From NCBI RefSeq assembly GCF_014195325.1, contig NZ_JACIBK010000002.1, forward strand, positions 496,001 to 560,000: a stretch of 64,000 bases of DNA, given 5' to 3'. This document shows positions 44,666 through 53,508 of the stretch, piece by piece (within the stretch, counting starts at the first letter, position 1; every line of letters starts with the position of its first letter). The notes under the pieces were generated by a model. The model was not told the origin of the DNA, made no database searches, and saw nothing but the letters and a program-made list of their open reading frames with translations. The stretch comes from Rhizobium sp. BK650. GTDB taxonomy: Bacteria > Pseudomonadota > Alphaproteobacteria > Rhizobiales > Rhizobiaceae. The position numbers and the translations under genes are program-made.

Positions 44666-46240
44666 CTATTGTGATTCCTGCAGCTTATTTTCCTGCAGCA
44701 GCCACTTTTGAATGATCGGCACGTCGGCATCGCCGAGATCGTGACCGCCGGAGATGACGTCGGAATCGACAGTTGCCCCAGACGTCTTCAGCCGCTCTTC
44801 CAGCTCGCCCGCATATTTGCCATAGGCGTCCATCTTGCCGCTGATGACCAGCAGGTCAGTGCCCGTCAAGTCGGCGTGCGGATAGGTGGTGAGCACCGGC
44901 ATGGAGCGCAGAAGCACGGCCTTATGCACCAGGTTCGGGTGTAGGTAGAGCAGCGAATTCAGAAGATTCGCGCCGTTGGAATAGCCGACATAGACGATCT
45001 TCTTTGGATCGAGGCCATAGGATTTGACCGCGCCTTCGATAAAAGCGGCGAAGGCCTCGGCCTCATTCTTGATGTCGTCCTGGTCGAAGGAGAAAGGCGT
45101 GATGCGCTTGTACCAGCGCGGGAAACCTTCCTCGGTCGCACGGCCGCGCACACCGAGAAGGGTGGCGCGTGGAGCGACCTTGTTCAGCAGCGGCATCAGC
45201 GTCGTCTCGTTGCCGCCGGAGCCGTGCAACAGCACGAAAACGCTGCCGTCCGGTTCCGGCGGCGTATAGAAGCGATGGACGAAAGGCAGGTCGCGATAAT
45301 TGATGCGCGCCTGGCCCGGCATGGAAAACTGCGGCAGCACGACCTTCAGGTCGCTGAGATTGGTGATCGCATCCTTCGGCGGGATGAAAAGCTTGCTGCC
45401 AAGTGTGGCCTTCGGCTCATCCACCATCATGCCCGGCTGGTTGGTGGCAAGCTCCATAAGCGTGCCGCCGGGCTCACGGGCATAGAGCGAGCGGAAGTAC
45501 TTGCGATCATGCAGATTGGTGGCCGAGGCATTTTCCTTTTTGAGCGCCCTGTGAACGGCAAGCACAGCTTCGTCGTCATCTGCGCGGAAGGCCACATGGT
45601 CGACCGTGCCGGTACCCGGCGCGCCGGACCAGAAGCCACGTGCATCGCGCACGTCGATGATATCCCCCGACTGAGATACGAGTCGGTCGATCGTGCCGCG
45701 ATTTGCCTGTAACCTGTAGCCGAAATGGCTTTCGATGAAATGGCGGCTCTCGGCCGGCTTTTCGGTCAGCATGGTCGCGCCGCGCACGCGCTGCACGGCA
45801 TGCTCTATAGGCACATCGCCGCCATCCCAGACTGCCTGCGATTTCAAATCCTTGGCACCGGCAAGCTTGACGATAACATTGTCCGGGTCCTTCAATCGCA
45901 GTACCGGCTCACCGAACTCATCCGCCGGGCCTTCCGAGCGGAAGCCGAAGCGCATGGCACGCGTCAGCCAGTAACCGATACTGGCCGGATCGATTGCCAA
46001 CGACATTTCGCTGATCTGGCCGTAGCCGGCACGGCCGGGCGCTCCATCTTCCCATACGAGGAACGTAACGAGTGAGCCTGGAGTGCCCTCGGCGTCGCCA
46101 TAGAAGAGATGAAGCTGCGTGGCGTCTTCGAAACCGGCTGTCTGTTTGACGAGCCGCATGCCGAGGAACCCGGCGTAGAAATCCACGTTCGCCTGCACCT
46201 TGCGGGTGATCAGCGTGATATGGTGTATGCCTGAAGCCAT
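44666..46240 (-). CDS. Ring-cleaving dioxygenase (MhqO-like) fused to carboxylesterase (MhqD-like)
   Basis: 524 residues from ATG 46240 (MASGIHHITLITRK). Residues ~1-310 are two VOC modules with the extradiol-type ligands His7 (IHHIT), a His in TVDHVAFRAD and the Glu in GTLMELATNQPG. Residues ~325-524 are an alpha/beta hydrolase of the phospholipase/carboxylesterase type: HGSGGNETTLMP as the oxyanion loop, Ser in VGYSNGANLLN and His in SGGHDLG. In Bacillus the two activities are separate MhqO and MhqD proteins for quinone/hydroquinone resistance. A longer start at 46306 would add a hydrophobic leader but lacks support. Orientation is convergent with EamA, and it lies 89 bases after the kinase gene. 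Confidence 0.87.
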   Translation of the reverse strand: MASGIHHITLITRKVQANVDFYAGFLGMRLVKQTAGFEDATQLHLFYGDAEGTPGSLVTFLVWEDGAPGRAGYGQISEMSLAIDPASIGYWLTRAMRFGFRSEGPADEFGEPVLRLKDPDNVIVKLAGAKDLKSQAVWDGGDVPIEHAVQRVRGATMLTEKPAESRHFIESHFGYRLQANRGTIDRLVSQSGDIIDVRDARGFWSGAPGTGTVDHVAFRADDDEAVLAVHRALKKENASATNLHDRKYFRSLYAREPGGTLMELATNQPGMMVDEPKATLGSKLFIPPKDAITNLSDLKVVLPQFSMPGQARINYRDLPFVHRFYTPPEPDGSVFVLLHGSGGNETTLMPLLNKVAPRATLLGVRGRATEEGFPRWYKRITPFSFDQDDIKNEAEAFAAFIEGAVKSYGLDPKKIVYVGYSNGANLLNSLLYLHPNLVHKAVLLRSMPVLTTYPHADLTGTDLLVISGKMDAYGKYAGELEERLKTSGATVDSDVISGGHDLGDADVPIIQKWLLQENKLQESQ

Positions 46241-46328
46241 GGATGAAAGCCCGAATTGAAAAGGCGAAGCCAGGAGCGCGAGTATGAGAGTCGTTGCTAG
46301 CGTCATGCCCTTGCCAATGGCCCTTTCT

Positions 46329-47924
46329 CTAATTTTGTTCCGCAAAAAGAACAAGTGAGTCACCACGCGGCAGGAGCTCCAGCGTATGGACTTCCTCCAA
46401 TGCTTCCTCGAGTTGCTGCAGCGTCGGCGGCTTGACCATATAGGCGAGTGCGCCGAGGTCTTTTGCCCGTTGCCTGTCGTCTTCGTCGCTTGACGTGCTG
46501 AGGATGCAAACCGGGATCCGGCTCAGTCTCTGATCGGCTGAGAGCGCGTTCAGCACCTCGAAACCATCCATGATCGGCATGTTGATGTCGAGCAGCATCA
46601 GGTCGATCTGCGGCTCGTCAGTCATGCCGGCGCGCTGCTCCAGAAGCCGCATCGCTTCGCGGCCGTTGGCAGCCACATGCAGGTTGAAATTCACCTTCTC
46701 GCGCCGCATCAACTTGATCTTCAGAAGCTGGATATCGGCGGGGCTGTCCTCCACGAGCAGCACTTCGGCAAGCCTGCCGCGACTCTGGTTCGTATGGTCG
46801 GATGCTTTTGCCGGATGCGGCTGTTGGCGGGCGGCCGGCTGTTTGGCTGATATTTCCGCGAGCGGTATTTCGAGCAGGAATGTCGCACCCCTGCCGCTCT
46901 TCGCTTCGCACCAGATGGAGCCGCCGTGCAGCTGCGCGATACGACGGCATATTGCTAGCCCGAGCCCTGTGCCCTCGATGCCGCGGCCCACGAGGCGCTT
47001 GAAGGGCTGAAAGATCAGCTCACGATGATCAGGATCGATGCCCGGCCCGTTGTCGCTGACGATCAGACGGCATACCCCTTTGTCTGCTATGGCTGAAATC
47101 CGCACTTCCGGAATGCTATCCTCACAATAGCGGATCGCATTGGAGACGAGGTTCTGCACAAGCTGGATCAGTAGCGTCGCATCGCCCATAACCTCCGGCA
47201 ATCGGCCACGGATGATGATCGCCTGCCGGCTTTCGATCTGTTGATGCAGATTGTGCTCTACTTGATCGAGCACGGCCGACAGCGAAACCGGTTTAAGCTC
47301 GAGGTCGCTCGAAGCCTCCAGCCGCGTGAAACCCGACACTTTAACGATCAGGTCTTCCATATGGTCGGCGGCGCTTAGGATATAATCGAGAAGCTCGCGA
47401 TCTTCGGCCGGCAATTCGGTGGAACTGTGCAGGATGCGGCTGAAAGATTTGATCGTCCGCAGCGGCTCCTTGAGATCATGGGCCATGGCGCGGGTGAAGA
47501 TTTCGAGCGACTGCCGCTTCCGCTCGATCCTTGCTTCCAGGGCGCCATGCATCACGGCATTCTGAATGCAGCGGTGCAGTGTCTCCGGGGAAAGCGCATC
47601 CTTGGTCAGATAGTCGCGCGCGCCGCTCTTCATCACTTCAACGGCCACGGTCTCGTTGCCCTGACCGGTCAGCATTACCACATTGGCCGCAGGATCTTGC
47701 TCGAGGATGTCCGAGAGTACGCCGAGGCCATCGCGGCCGGGAAGCGAATAGTCGAGCAAGATACAGTGAGGGTGCCTCTGTCTGTTGAGGGTGAGGCCCT
47801 CGTCACCGCCCTCGGCTTCGATGACGATATAGTTCATGCCGGAGACGCGCGCGAGCATGCGCCGATAGACTTCCCGGTCGTCTATGTTGTCATCGATGAT
47901 GAGAACGCAGCAGTCTTCCGCCAA
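46329..47924 (-). CDS. Receiver-histidine kinase-receiver hybrid protein
   Basis: 531 residues, soluble. The first receiver (1-125) has acid pocket DD11-12 and acceptor Asp58 (CILLDYSLPGRDG). HisKA has the phospho-His at 149 (FTRAMAHDLKEPLR). The ATPase domain has NLVSNAIRYCED, DNGPGID and GTGLGLAICRR. A second receiver (~395-520) has LLVEDSPADIQ and LMLLDINMPIMDG. The kinase is thus flanked by receivers, so it may be both target and source in a phosphorelay. Start is three bases after the stop of the preceding single-domain receiver; part of a three-gene operon. Confidence 0.93.
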   Translation of the reverse strand: MAEDCCVLIIDDNIDDREVYRRMLARVSGMNYIVIEAEGGDEGLTLNRQRHPHCILLDYSLPGRDGLGVLSDILEQDPAANVVMLTGQGNETVAVEVMKSGARDYLTKDALSPETLHRCIQNAVMHGALEARIERKRQSLEIFTRAMAHDLKEPLRTIKSFSRILHSSTELPAEDRELLDYILSAADHMEDLIVKVSGFTRLEASSDLELKPVSLSAVLDQVEHNLHQQIESRQAIIIRGRLPEVMGDATLLIQLVQNLVSNAIRYCEDSIPEVRISAIADKGVCRLIVSDNGPGIDPDHRELIFQPFKRLVGRGIEGTGLGLAICRRIAQLHGGSIWCEAKSGRGATFLLEIPLAEISAKQPAARQQPHPAKASDHTNQSRGRLAEVLLVEDSPADIQLLKIKLMRREKVNFNLHVAANGREAMRLLEQRAGMTDEPQIDLMLLDINMPIMDGFEVLNALSADQRLSRIPVCILSTSSDEDDRQRAKDLGALAYMVKPPTLQQLEEALEEVHTLELLPRGDSLVLFAEQN

Positions 47925-47927
47925 ACG

Positions 47928-48353
47928 TCAGTCCTCTAAAGGCAGGATCGCGATTTCGAACCAATATTCCTTGAGCCGCTGGATGGCGGCGAACAGCCCA
48001 TCGAGATCGACCGGCTTCTGTACGTAGGTATTGGCGCCGAGCGCATAGCAGCCCTCGATGTCGCGCTCGTCGTCCGATGTCGTTAGAATCACGACAGGGA
48101 TCTTGCGCCAGTGCGCGTTGGATTTGATCGCCTCTAGTGTCTTGCGTCCGTCGAGACCGGGCATGTTAAGGTCGAGCAGGATGAGGCCGGGCTTCGGAGC
48201 CATGAACGCGAGCAGGTCGAGCGCCTCCTGGCCGGAAGCGGCCCTGCGGATGGGGTTGCGCAGATTGGTGCGCTTGAAGGCGCGCATCGTCGCTTCGAAA
48301 TCGTCCTCGCTGTCCTCGACGACGAGGATCGGTTGCGTGTCACGCTGCTGCAT
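47928..48353 (-). CDS. Single-domain response regulator (Rcp1-like)
   Basis: 141 residues, receiver only. Acceptor Asp61 in LILLDLNMPGLDGR, acid residues in VVEDSEDD, Thr in VILTTSDDERD, Lys in YVQKPVDLDG. The long loop with LRNPIRRAASGQEALD is characteristic of Rcp1-type regulators that pair with phytochrome-like kinases. Its first 14 bases overlap the 3' end of the PAS kinase gene, so the two are translationally coupled and very likely partners. Confidence 0.93.
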   Translation of the reverse strand: MQQRDTQPILVVEDSEDDFEATMRAFKRTNLRNPIRRAASGQEALDLLAFMAPKPGLILLDLNMPGLDGRKTLEAIKSNAHWRKIPVVILTTSDDERDIEGCYALGANTYVQKPVDLDGLFAAIQRLKEYWFEIAILPLED

Positions 48354-50487
48354 TCTGACCCTCGCGCTTCCTTCCCAGAGTGAAATAGAATGTCGTGCCG
48401 GCGCCCACTTCGGATTCTAGCCATATCTCGCCATTGTGACGCCCAATGATCTTGCGTACGAAAGTGAGGCCGGCACCGGTGCCGTCGTCGGAATCCTGCG
48501 ATTTTTCAAGCCGTTTGAAAATGCGGAAAATATCATCGTAGAACTGTTGGGGTATGCCTTTGCCATTGTCTTTCACATAGAAGACGTTGCGTGCCGTCAT
48601 TCCATCCTTGCCGGCATAATGTTCCAGATAGCCGATGCTGACAATTGGCAGTGGCTTGTCATTATATTTGACGGCATTTGTGATGAGGTTGCGAAACACC
48701 TCGGTCAGGCGTGGTGCATCGCAGACGACCTCCGGCAGGACGCCTTCAATGACGACCTTCGCATGCTGCTCCTCCAGAAGAAGCTCCATAGTTGACACGA
48801 CGTCGCGGACAATGGAACCAATATCGGTTCGCTTGACGGCGAGCTGCTGACGACCGATGCGCGAAAAATAGAGGAGGTCGTTGACGAGCTTTTCCATGCG
48901 CTGGCTGAGGCGGACCAGTCGGTGGAGACGGCGCACGCCGTCTTCATCGAGTTTGTCCTCATAGTCTTCGAGCAGGAAACGGGAGTGATTGTGAAGACCG
49001 CGCAGCGGCTCCTTGAGGTCGTGCGAGGCTATATAAGCAAACTCGTCGAGATCGTGATTGGAGCGTTCGAGATCGGCCGTGTATTCCTCGAGCTGGGCAA
49101 GCGTAGTTCTTATCCGATCGTCTTGCCGCACGCGCTCACTGATATCGCGTACGATGCCGACGAAGGTTTTGCTAGAGCCGCTGGCGACAGCGCTGACAGA
49201 CAAGTCGATCGGGAACACCACGCCGTTCTTGCGCCGGCCGGAAACCATGCGCGTCGTGCCGATGATGCGCTCCTCGCCGGTGCGACGGTAATTGCCGAGA
49301 TAGGTATCGTGTTCGGAATGATAGGGTTCCGGCATCAGCATCTTGATGTTGTTGCCGATCGCCTCCTGAGGCGTGTAGCCGAACATGGTCTCGGCGGCGG
49401 GATTGAAGCTCATGATACGACCCGCCTCGTCGATGGCGATAACCGCATCAGGCGTATTGCGTACCAACGCGCTGAAGCGGATGCGCTCAGTCTCCAGATG
49501 CTGGGTGTTGCGCATAAAATAGAAAACGAAGATGGCAACCAGCCAGAGCGTTGCCGAGGTGATCGAGCGGTTGGCGGCCTCACGCCAGTATTCGTCCGGT
49601 GGATGATTGACGGCAAAGAAGCCGAGCAGGATCAGGACTGTACAGACGAAGGCGAAAAAGATCGGGGCGTTGCGATTTCCGAACCAGAGCGCCGTCAGCA
49701 CCAGCGGAACATAGAGAATACCGTTTGCCACGCCGAGCGGCGTATAGAGATCGACGATGAGGCCGGTAAAACAGATCGTTGCCGGTATCCACAGGGGGAT
49801 CTGCGCCCTGTTGGTCGGCAACATCCACCAGGATCTGGCGAGAAGCCCACAGCCGAAAGCCACCATTCCGATAGCCGTATGCAGGGCCATCGCGGCATAG
49901 GGCCCCCAGCGATAGCCCTTTTCGGCATCCGTGATATATCCGGCAAGCGCGATCATGCCGAGCGTGATTACGATATAGCTGGTGAGTTCCTGCACGAGCT
50001 GACCGCTCGGTCGTCTCCCTTGGAGAGCAAAAAGAATGGAAAGATTCGATATGAGGAAGATCAGCGCCGTGTTCGGCCCCATGCCGCCGCCGATCTGTTC
50101 GACAAAGGCCGGAGAGATCAAAAACTGCGTCAGGAGCACATCGACGTTGTGAATCGTCCGGCCGAGTGTGATGATCTCCACCAGGCGCACTGCGGAAAGA
50201 ACGACGGCGAGGCTGCAGGTAGCGACCGACACGATGCGGTAGCGCGTGCCTGTCTCCATCGACGTGGCAAGCCCGATACCCGACAGCACGAAACAGAGGG
50301 CGGTATTGAAGGCCATGGACGGAAAGCCCGGTACGACCGAGATGATGATCTCGATCTCCAGCAACCACCCGCTCAGAGCGGTCAGGCCGAGCAGGACCAG
50401 CAGACAGCCGATGGCGAGCGCGACCAGGCGGTAGCGTCCGCTTTCCGTCCCGCCCGACCCTGATCTAGCGGTATCCCGCACGCGCAT
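48340..50487 (-). CDS. Membrane histidine kinase with FixL-like PAS domain
   Basis: 715 residues from ATG 50487, though GTG 50481 has better spacing to AAGGAGG. About eight or nine membrane segments occupy residues 20-325 and are not a family I can name. The PAS domain (~335-455) is strikingly FixL-like: LMPEPYHSEHDTYLGNY, GEERIIGTTRMVSGRRKNG. His393 aligns with the heme-ligating His of FixL, and Arg407 and Arg413 with two of its heme-pocket arginines. A coiled coil leads to HisKA (YIASHDLKEPLRGLHNHSR) and an ATPase domain (NLITNAVKYND, DNGKGIP, GTGAGLTFVRK) of the phytochrome-kinase type. It heads the operon with the two proteins downstream. Confidence 0.92.
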   Translation of the reverse strand: MRVRDTARSGSGGTESGRYRLVALAIGCLLVLLGLTALSGWLLEIEIIISVVPGFPSMAFNTALCFVLSGIGLATSMETGTRYRIVSVATCSLAVVLSAVRLVEIITLGRTIHNVDVLLTQFLISPAFVEQIGGGMGPNTALIFLISNLSILFALQGRRPSGQLVQELTSYIVITLGMIALAGYITDAEKGYRWGPYAAMALHTAIGMVAFGCGLLARSWWMLPTNRAQIPLWIPATICFTGLIVDLYTPLGVANGILYVPLVLTALWFGNRNAPIFFAFVCTVLILLGFFAVNHPPDEYWREAANRSITSATLWLVAIFVFYFMRNTQHLETERIRFSALVRNTPDAVIAIDEAGRIMSFNPAAETMFGYTPQEAIGNNIKMLMPEPYHSEHDTYLGNYRRTGEERIIGTTRMVSGRRKNGVVFPIDLSVSAVASGSSKTFVGIVRDISERVRQDDRIRTTLAQLEEYTADLERSNHDLDEFAYIASHDLKEPLRGLHNHSRFLLEDYEDKLDEDGVRRLHRLVRLSQRMEKLVNDLLYFSRIGRQQLAVKRTDIGSIVRDVVSTMELLLEEQHAKVVIEGVLPEVVCDAPRLTEVFRNLITNAVKYNDKPLPIVSIGYLEHYAGKDGMTARNVFYVKDNGKGIPQQFYDDIFRIFKRLEKSQDSDDGTGAGLTFVRKIIGRHNGEIWLESEVGAGTTFYFTLGRKREGQNAAA

Positions 50488-50684
50488 CACCTCCTTGCGA
50501 TATCCTTGTGGGTGAAACATCTTTTCTGAAATTGCCGAATTCTCAAGAGGCAGATTGTTGTGCGGAACGCGCTTTTTCGACAGCAACTTCTGAAGGCCGA
50601 TATCGAATTTTAGTGAACTGGCGTTAATGTCCCAATGAAGGACAGTGCAGGACGAGCGAAACGATATCCAGATTGCGGTGCTAG

Positions 50685-51056
50685 ATGCCGATCTTGTTTT
50701 ACGTCGACGATAGCAGGGATGATCTCTTCTATATCGACTATATCCGAAAGAAGCAGAAGGTGGATGTTGATCTATTCTGCTTCTCGACCGCAGAGGCAGC
50801 ATTCGAGGCGCTCGAGGAGTGGCTGGAGAGAGACGAAGGCATGCCGGACATATTGGTCGCTGATCTCTATATGCCTCTGGACAGCGGCACTGGACTGATC
50901 GCGCGGCTGCGGCGGGACGAGCGCTTTTCTGGAATGCGGCTTGGTATTTGCAGCGGTTCGGATGCGGTGGAGGACCGTGAACGGGCGCTTGCTGCCGGTG
51001 CCGATTTCTACCTTGAAAAGCCACTGGATCTAGCCGGGATCATGGATAATCGCTGA
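50685..51056 (+). CDS. Single-domain response regulator, divergent
   Basis: 123 residues (MPILFYVDDSRDDLFY). Acceptor Asp60 in ILVADLYMPLDSGTG, acid pair Asp8/Asp9, Ser in GICSGSDAV, Lys in YLEKPLDLAG. It belongs to the same Rcp1-like group as the receiver at 47928 but is transcribed away from the kinase operon across a 197-base gap, so both may share control. Weak ribosome site. Confidence 0.9.
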   Translation: MPILFYVDDSRDDLFYIDYIRKKQKVDVDLFCFSTAEAAFEALEEWLERDEGMPDILVADLYMPLDSGTGLIARLRRDERFSGMRLGICSGSDAVEDRERALAAGADFYLEKPLDLAGIMDNR

Positions 51057-51502
51057 TTGCTTAATGTGAATGAACTCGCTCGCAGGGGCAAATTGCGTGC
51101 GAGAAAGCACAATTGACAAGCCCGGCAGCGCATTTCAAAATGCAACCCGAGAGAAGAAAATTAAAGCACTGAGAGAGCCGCCCGATCCATGTTCGCCGCC
51201 ACGAACGTCAGCCAACCCCTTAGCTGAATGGCCCGACCGGCTCTCCCGCGCTTACTTCCGGCACTGTCTTCCGCATTCATGGATGTTGAATGCAGAGAGA
51301 TTGGGATACCTAGGTAAGAGCTACTATTTGAGTAAACTGCCCTATGCATCACCTGTAGTTGAGATGTCTCCGCTTGCGATATCGAAAGTCCCCGTTTCGC
51401 TATCGATCATCAACCGTCTCGCAATTTTTGTAGCTGTTCGCGTTTTAGACGTATATCCCAAGATTTCGGGATCGGCGGATTGAGAATTGGGGAGGAGGAA
51501 GA
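51057..51502. other. Gene-free stretch with a hairpin
   Basis: 446 bases. CTCGCTCGCA (51075-51084) and TGCGTGCGAG (51094-51103) pair with one mismatch, 18 bases after the receiver stop, a possible terminator without a U-run. A 137-codon frame (51070-51483) spans the gap but has unconvincing composition and no ribosome site, so I do not call it. Nearer the LuxR gene, ATCCC (51454 region) and GGGAT form a small hairpin. Confidence 0.4.
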
Positions 51503-52213
51503 GTGGGAATGACCAGTGCTGCCGCAGTTCCCTTTCATACTGGTCCGGAACTGAGCCGGGCGATCAATCGCACGGATTTTTTTCGCCTCCTGAGGGCGGC
51601 CGCACAGCACTACAGTTTCGACAATTTTACCTTGGCGCGTATCTCGGAGGCTGCAGCGCCTTTCGGTGAACGCGATGTCGTCATCACCAATGTCGCCGAA
51701 CGGCGCATGAGCCTCTTTGTCAAGACTCTCAAGGAAGCCTTGGGAACTGCCAAGGCGCGGACGGCGCAGTTCCTGACGACGCCGGTGCATGGGAAAAGTG
51801 CGGCGATAGAAGGCTACCCTTCAGATCTGGTCTTCAACGAATTCAGCGGCAGTACATTTCTTTTCATCCCGCTGTTTACGCCGGAAGGACGTCGTTACAG
51901 CCTGGTGCTCAGCGGCCAGCGTCCGGAGCCGGACCAGGGCGAACTGGCGGATATTCTGCTCGATGCCATGCGCATCTTCGATAAGTTGTATGAGGAAATC
52001 CTGACGCAGGAAATGTCCGGCCGACTCACGCAACGTGAAACCGAAATCGTCAAGTGGACGAGCGAGGGCAAGACTTCCGCGGAGATTGCCATCATCCTCG
52101 GTCTTTCCGAACACACGGTCAATTCGCATATAACGGCCGCAGTCCGGAAACTCGACGCCGTCAACCGGGTTCATATGGTGGCGATCGCATTGCGAAACGG
52201 TCTGGTTTCGTGA
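51503..52213 (+). CDS. LuxR-type transcriptional regulator
   Basis: 236 residues if GTG 51503 is used; ATG 51509 would drop two residues. Both follow GGAGGAGGAA. The C-terminal 60 residues are a LuxR helix-turn-helix: RLTQRETEIVKWTSEGKT, SAEIAIILGLSEHTVNSHI, AAVRKLDAVNRVHMVAIAL. The N-terminal ~160 residues have the general layout of an autoinducer-binding domain, but I could not confirm the conserved Trp/Tyr/Asp set of acyl-homoserine-lactone receptors. There is no luxI-like gene nearby. It is the only DNA-binding protein in the signalling island. Confidence 0.88.
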   Translation: MGMTSAAAVPFHTGPELSRAINRTDFFRLLRAAAQHYSFDNFTLARISEAAAPFGERDVVITNVAERRMSLFVKTLKEALGTAKARTAQFLTTPVHGKSAAIEGYPSDLVFNEFSGSTFLFIPLFTPEGRRYSLVLSGQRPEPDQGELADILLDAMRIFDKLYEEILTQEMSGRLTQRETEIVKWTSEGKTSAEIAIILGLSEHTVNSHITAAVRKLDAVNRVHMVAIALRNGLVS

Positions 52214-52243
52214 GCCGGTTTCACGTCGGGGAAAGGTGAAACG

Positions 52244-52681
52244 ATGAGTGCGGAAGCAACGCGCAGGAATGCGGTGAAAGTATTGTTCGTCGATGACGAA
52301 TTCATCGAGTTCCGTTCGCTCAAAAAGAAGATCGCAGACCTCTCCGAGCCGCCCGTCGACGTCGAATATTCTCAATCGATCGGTGATGCATTGGACAAGA
52401 TAAGGTCTGCTCGCTTCGATCTCGTCCTTCTCGACAACCGCCTGCTGCCAAACGCTGATTTTCGCGAGACGGTGCCTGAACTGAGGGGTATCGGCTATAC
52501 CGGCCCGATTGGCGTCATCTCGACCGACATATCAGGCAATTATTTCCAGGAATTCCCCGATTACGGTGTCGATTTCCGTATCGGCAAAGATGAGATCGAC
52601 GTCCAGACGCTGCAGCACATCATCCGAGAATACGTGACCTATGATGTCCCGGATTTTTGGAAGGATGATTACAGCATTTGA
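52244..52681 (+). CDS. Stand-alone receiver-domain protein
   Basis: 145 residues. KVLFVDDEFIEF gives the acid pair (Asp17, Asp18), Asp64 in LVLLDNRLLPNADF is the acceptor, Ser/Thr in GVISTDISG, and Lys in RIGKDEIDVQT. The C-terminal 20 residues (EYVTYDVPDFWKDDYSI) extend past the receiver fold. Follows the LuxR gene by 30 bases, so likely co-transcribed, and converges with the small kinase gene. Confidence 0.85.
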   Translation: MSAEATRRNAVKVLFVDDEFIEFRSLKKKIADLSEPPVDVEYSQSIGDALDKIRSARFDLVLLDNRLLPNADFRETVPELRGIGYTGPIGVISTDISGNYFQEFPDYGVDFRIGKDEIDVQTLQHIIREYVTYDVPDFWKDDYSI

Positions 52682-52694
52682 CCAGGAAGAAGCT

Positions 52695-53411
52695 CTATGC
52701 CGGCAGGCGGATCGCAAAGCGGCTGCCACTCTCATCGGAATGGTTTAGGCTGATATCGCCGCCAAGCGCGCCGAGCAGTTCCCTCGTGATCGTTAGGCCA
52801 AGCCCCGGTCCGGATACTTTATCGGCTTTCGGCAACTTCCAGAACGCATCGAAGATCCTTTCCTGATAGGCCGGCTCGATACCGCAGCCATTGTCGGCGA
52901 CAGTGATTCGCCAATCTGCGCCCTCGCGTGTTGCCGTAACGGTGACATGCGGCGGCGCAGTGCCGTGATGGTCCAGTGCATTGGAGAAAAGGTGTTTCAA
53001 AACAATCGTCAGAAGTGCAGCGTCGCTGCGGATAAGGGGTAGATTGTCCGCATCGAGTGACGCGCCGCCGGCGGGAAATTCCTCGAGCACCTGGCGCCAG
53101 GCATCCCGCGTAACATTGCCGAGGTGCACATCGTTGATGGTGATCTGCGGGGCCGTTCCCGCAAAGCCCATCAATGCCTTCGTGAGCCGCTGCGCCGTCT
53201 GGGCCTTGTCCATGATCGTCTTGAGGCTCTGCAGTTGTTCGCTGTCCAGCATCGGTTGAAGATCGTCCAGTAGTATTTCCGCATACATGGCGATGTGGCG
53301 GAGCGGCGATTGCAGGTCATGTGAGGCGGTCGCGAGGAAGCGTTTGATACGCTCCTCCTGCTCTCTGCTGGAAACGGCTTCCGGCTTCTTTGACGTCGGG
53401 TTGAAAGACAT
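52695..53411 (-). CDS. Small cytoplasmic histidine kinase without sensor domain
   Basis: 238 residues from ATG 53411 (MSFNPTSKKPEAVSSREQEE); a longer frame runs into secDF and across a terminator, so it is rejected. HisKA phospho-His is in FLATASHDLQSPLRHIAMYAE; the ATPase has NALDHHGTAP for the N box, DNGCGIEPAYQERIFDAF, and GPGLGLTITREL. It has no sensor domain or membrane span, so it probably needs a partner to receive a signal. The neighbouring receiver at 52244 is the obvious candidate. Confidence 0.88.
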   Translation of the reverse strand: MSFNPTSKKPEAVSSREQEERIKRFLATASHDLQSPLRHIAMYAEILLDDLQPMLDSEQLQSLKTIMDKAQTAQRLTKALMGFAGTAPQITINDVHLGNVTRDAWRQVLEEFPAGGASLDADNLPLIRSDAALLTIVLKHLFSNALDHHGTAPPHVTVTATREGADWRITVADNGCGIEPAYQERIFDAFWKLPKADKVSGPGLGLTITRELLGALGGDISLNHSDESGSRFAIRLPA

Positions 53412-53442
53412 ATGGCGTGTGCTCCCGATCTCTTTGAATTGA

Positions 53443-53482
53443 ACATAGAAAGAGGGCGCCGGCTGTGCAACCGGCGCCCTCT
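53443..53482 (-). terminator. Terminator after secDF
   Basis: AGAGGGCGCCGG and CCGGCGCCCTCT (53451-53462 and 53471-53482) form a perfect twelve-base stem over eight bases. On the minus strand it is followed by TTTCTATGTT. It lies 27 bases after the secDF stop, separating secDF from the small kinase gene. Confidence 0.8.
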
Positions 53483-53508
53483 CCAAGTCCATCTTAAATA
53501 TCGGCGGC

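Noticed and set aside
48922..50463. 513-codon open frame opposite the PAS kinase
   Set aside because: Antisense shadow of a kinase with complete PAS, HisKA and ATPase motifs.
51070..51483. 137-codon open frame between the receiver and LuxR genes
   Set aside because: No ribosome site, irregular composition, overlaps a hairpin, and no resemblance to any family.
51503..52213. Quorum-sensing receptor call for the LuxR protein
   Set aside because: No luxI-like gene in the window and the acyl-homoserine-lactone pocket residues could not be confirmed.
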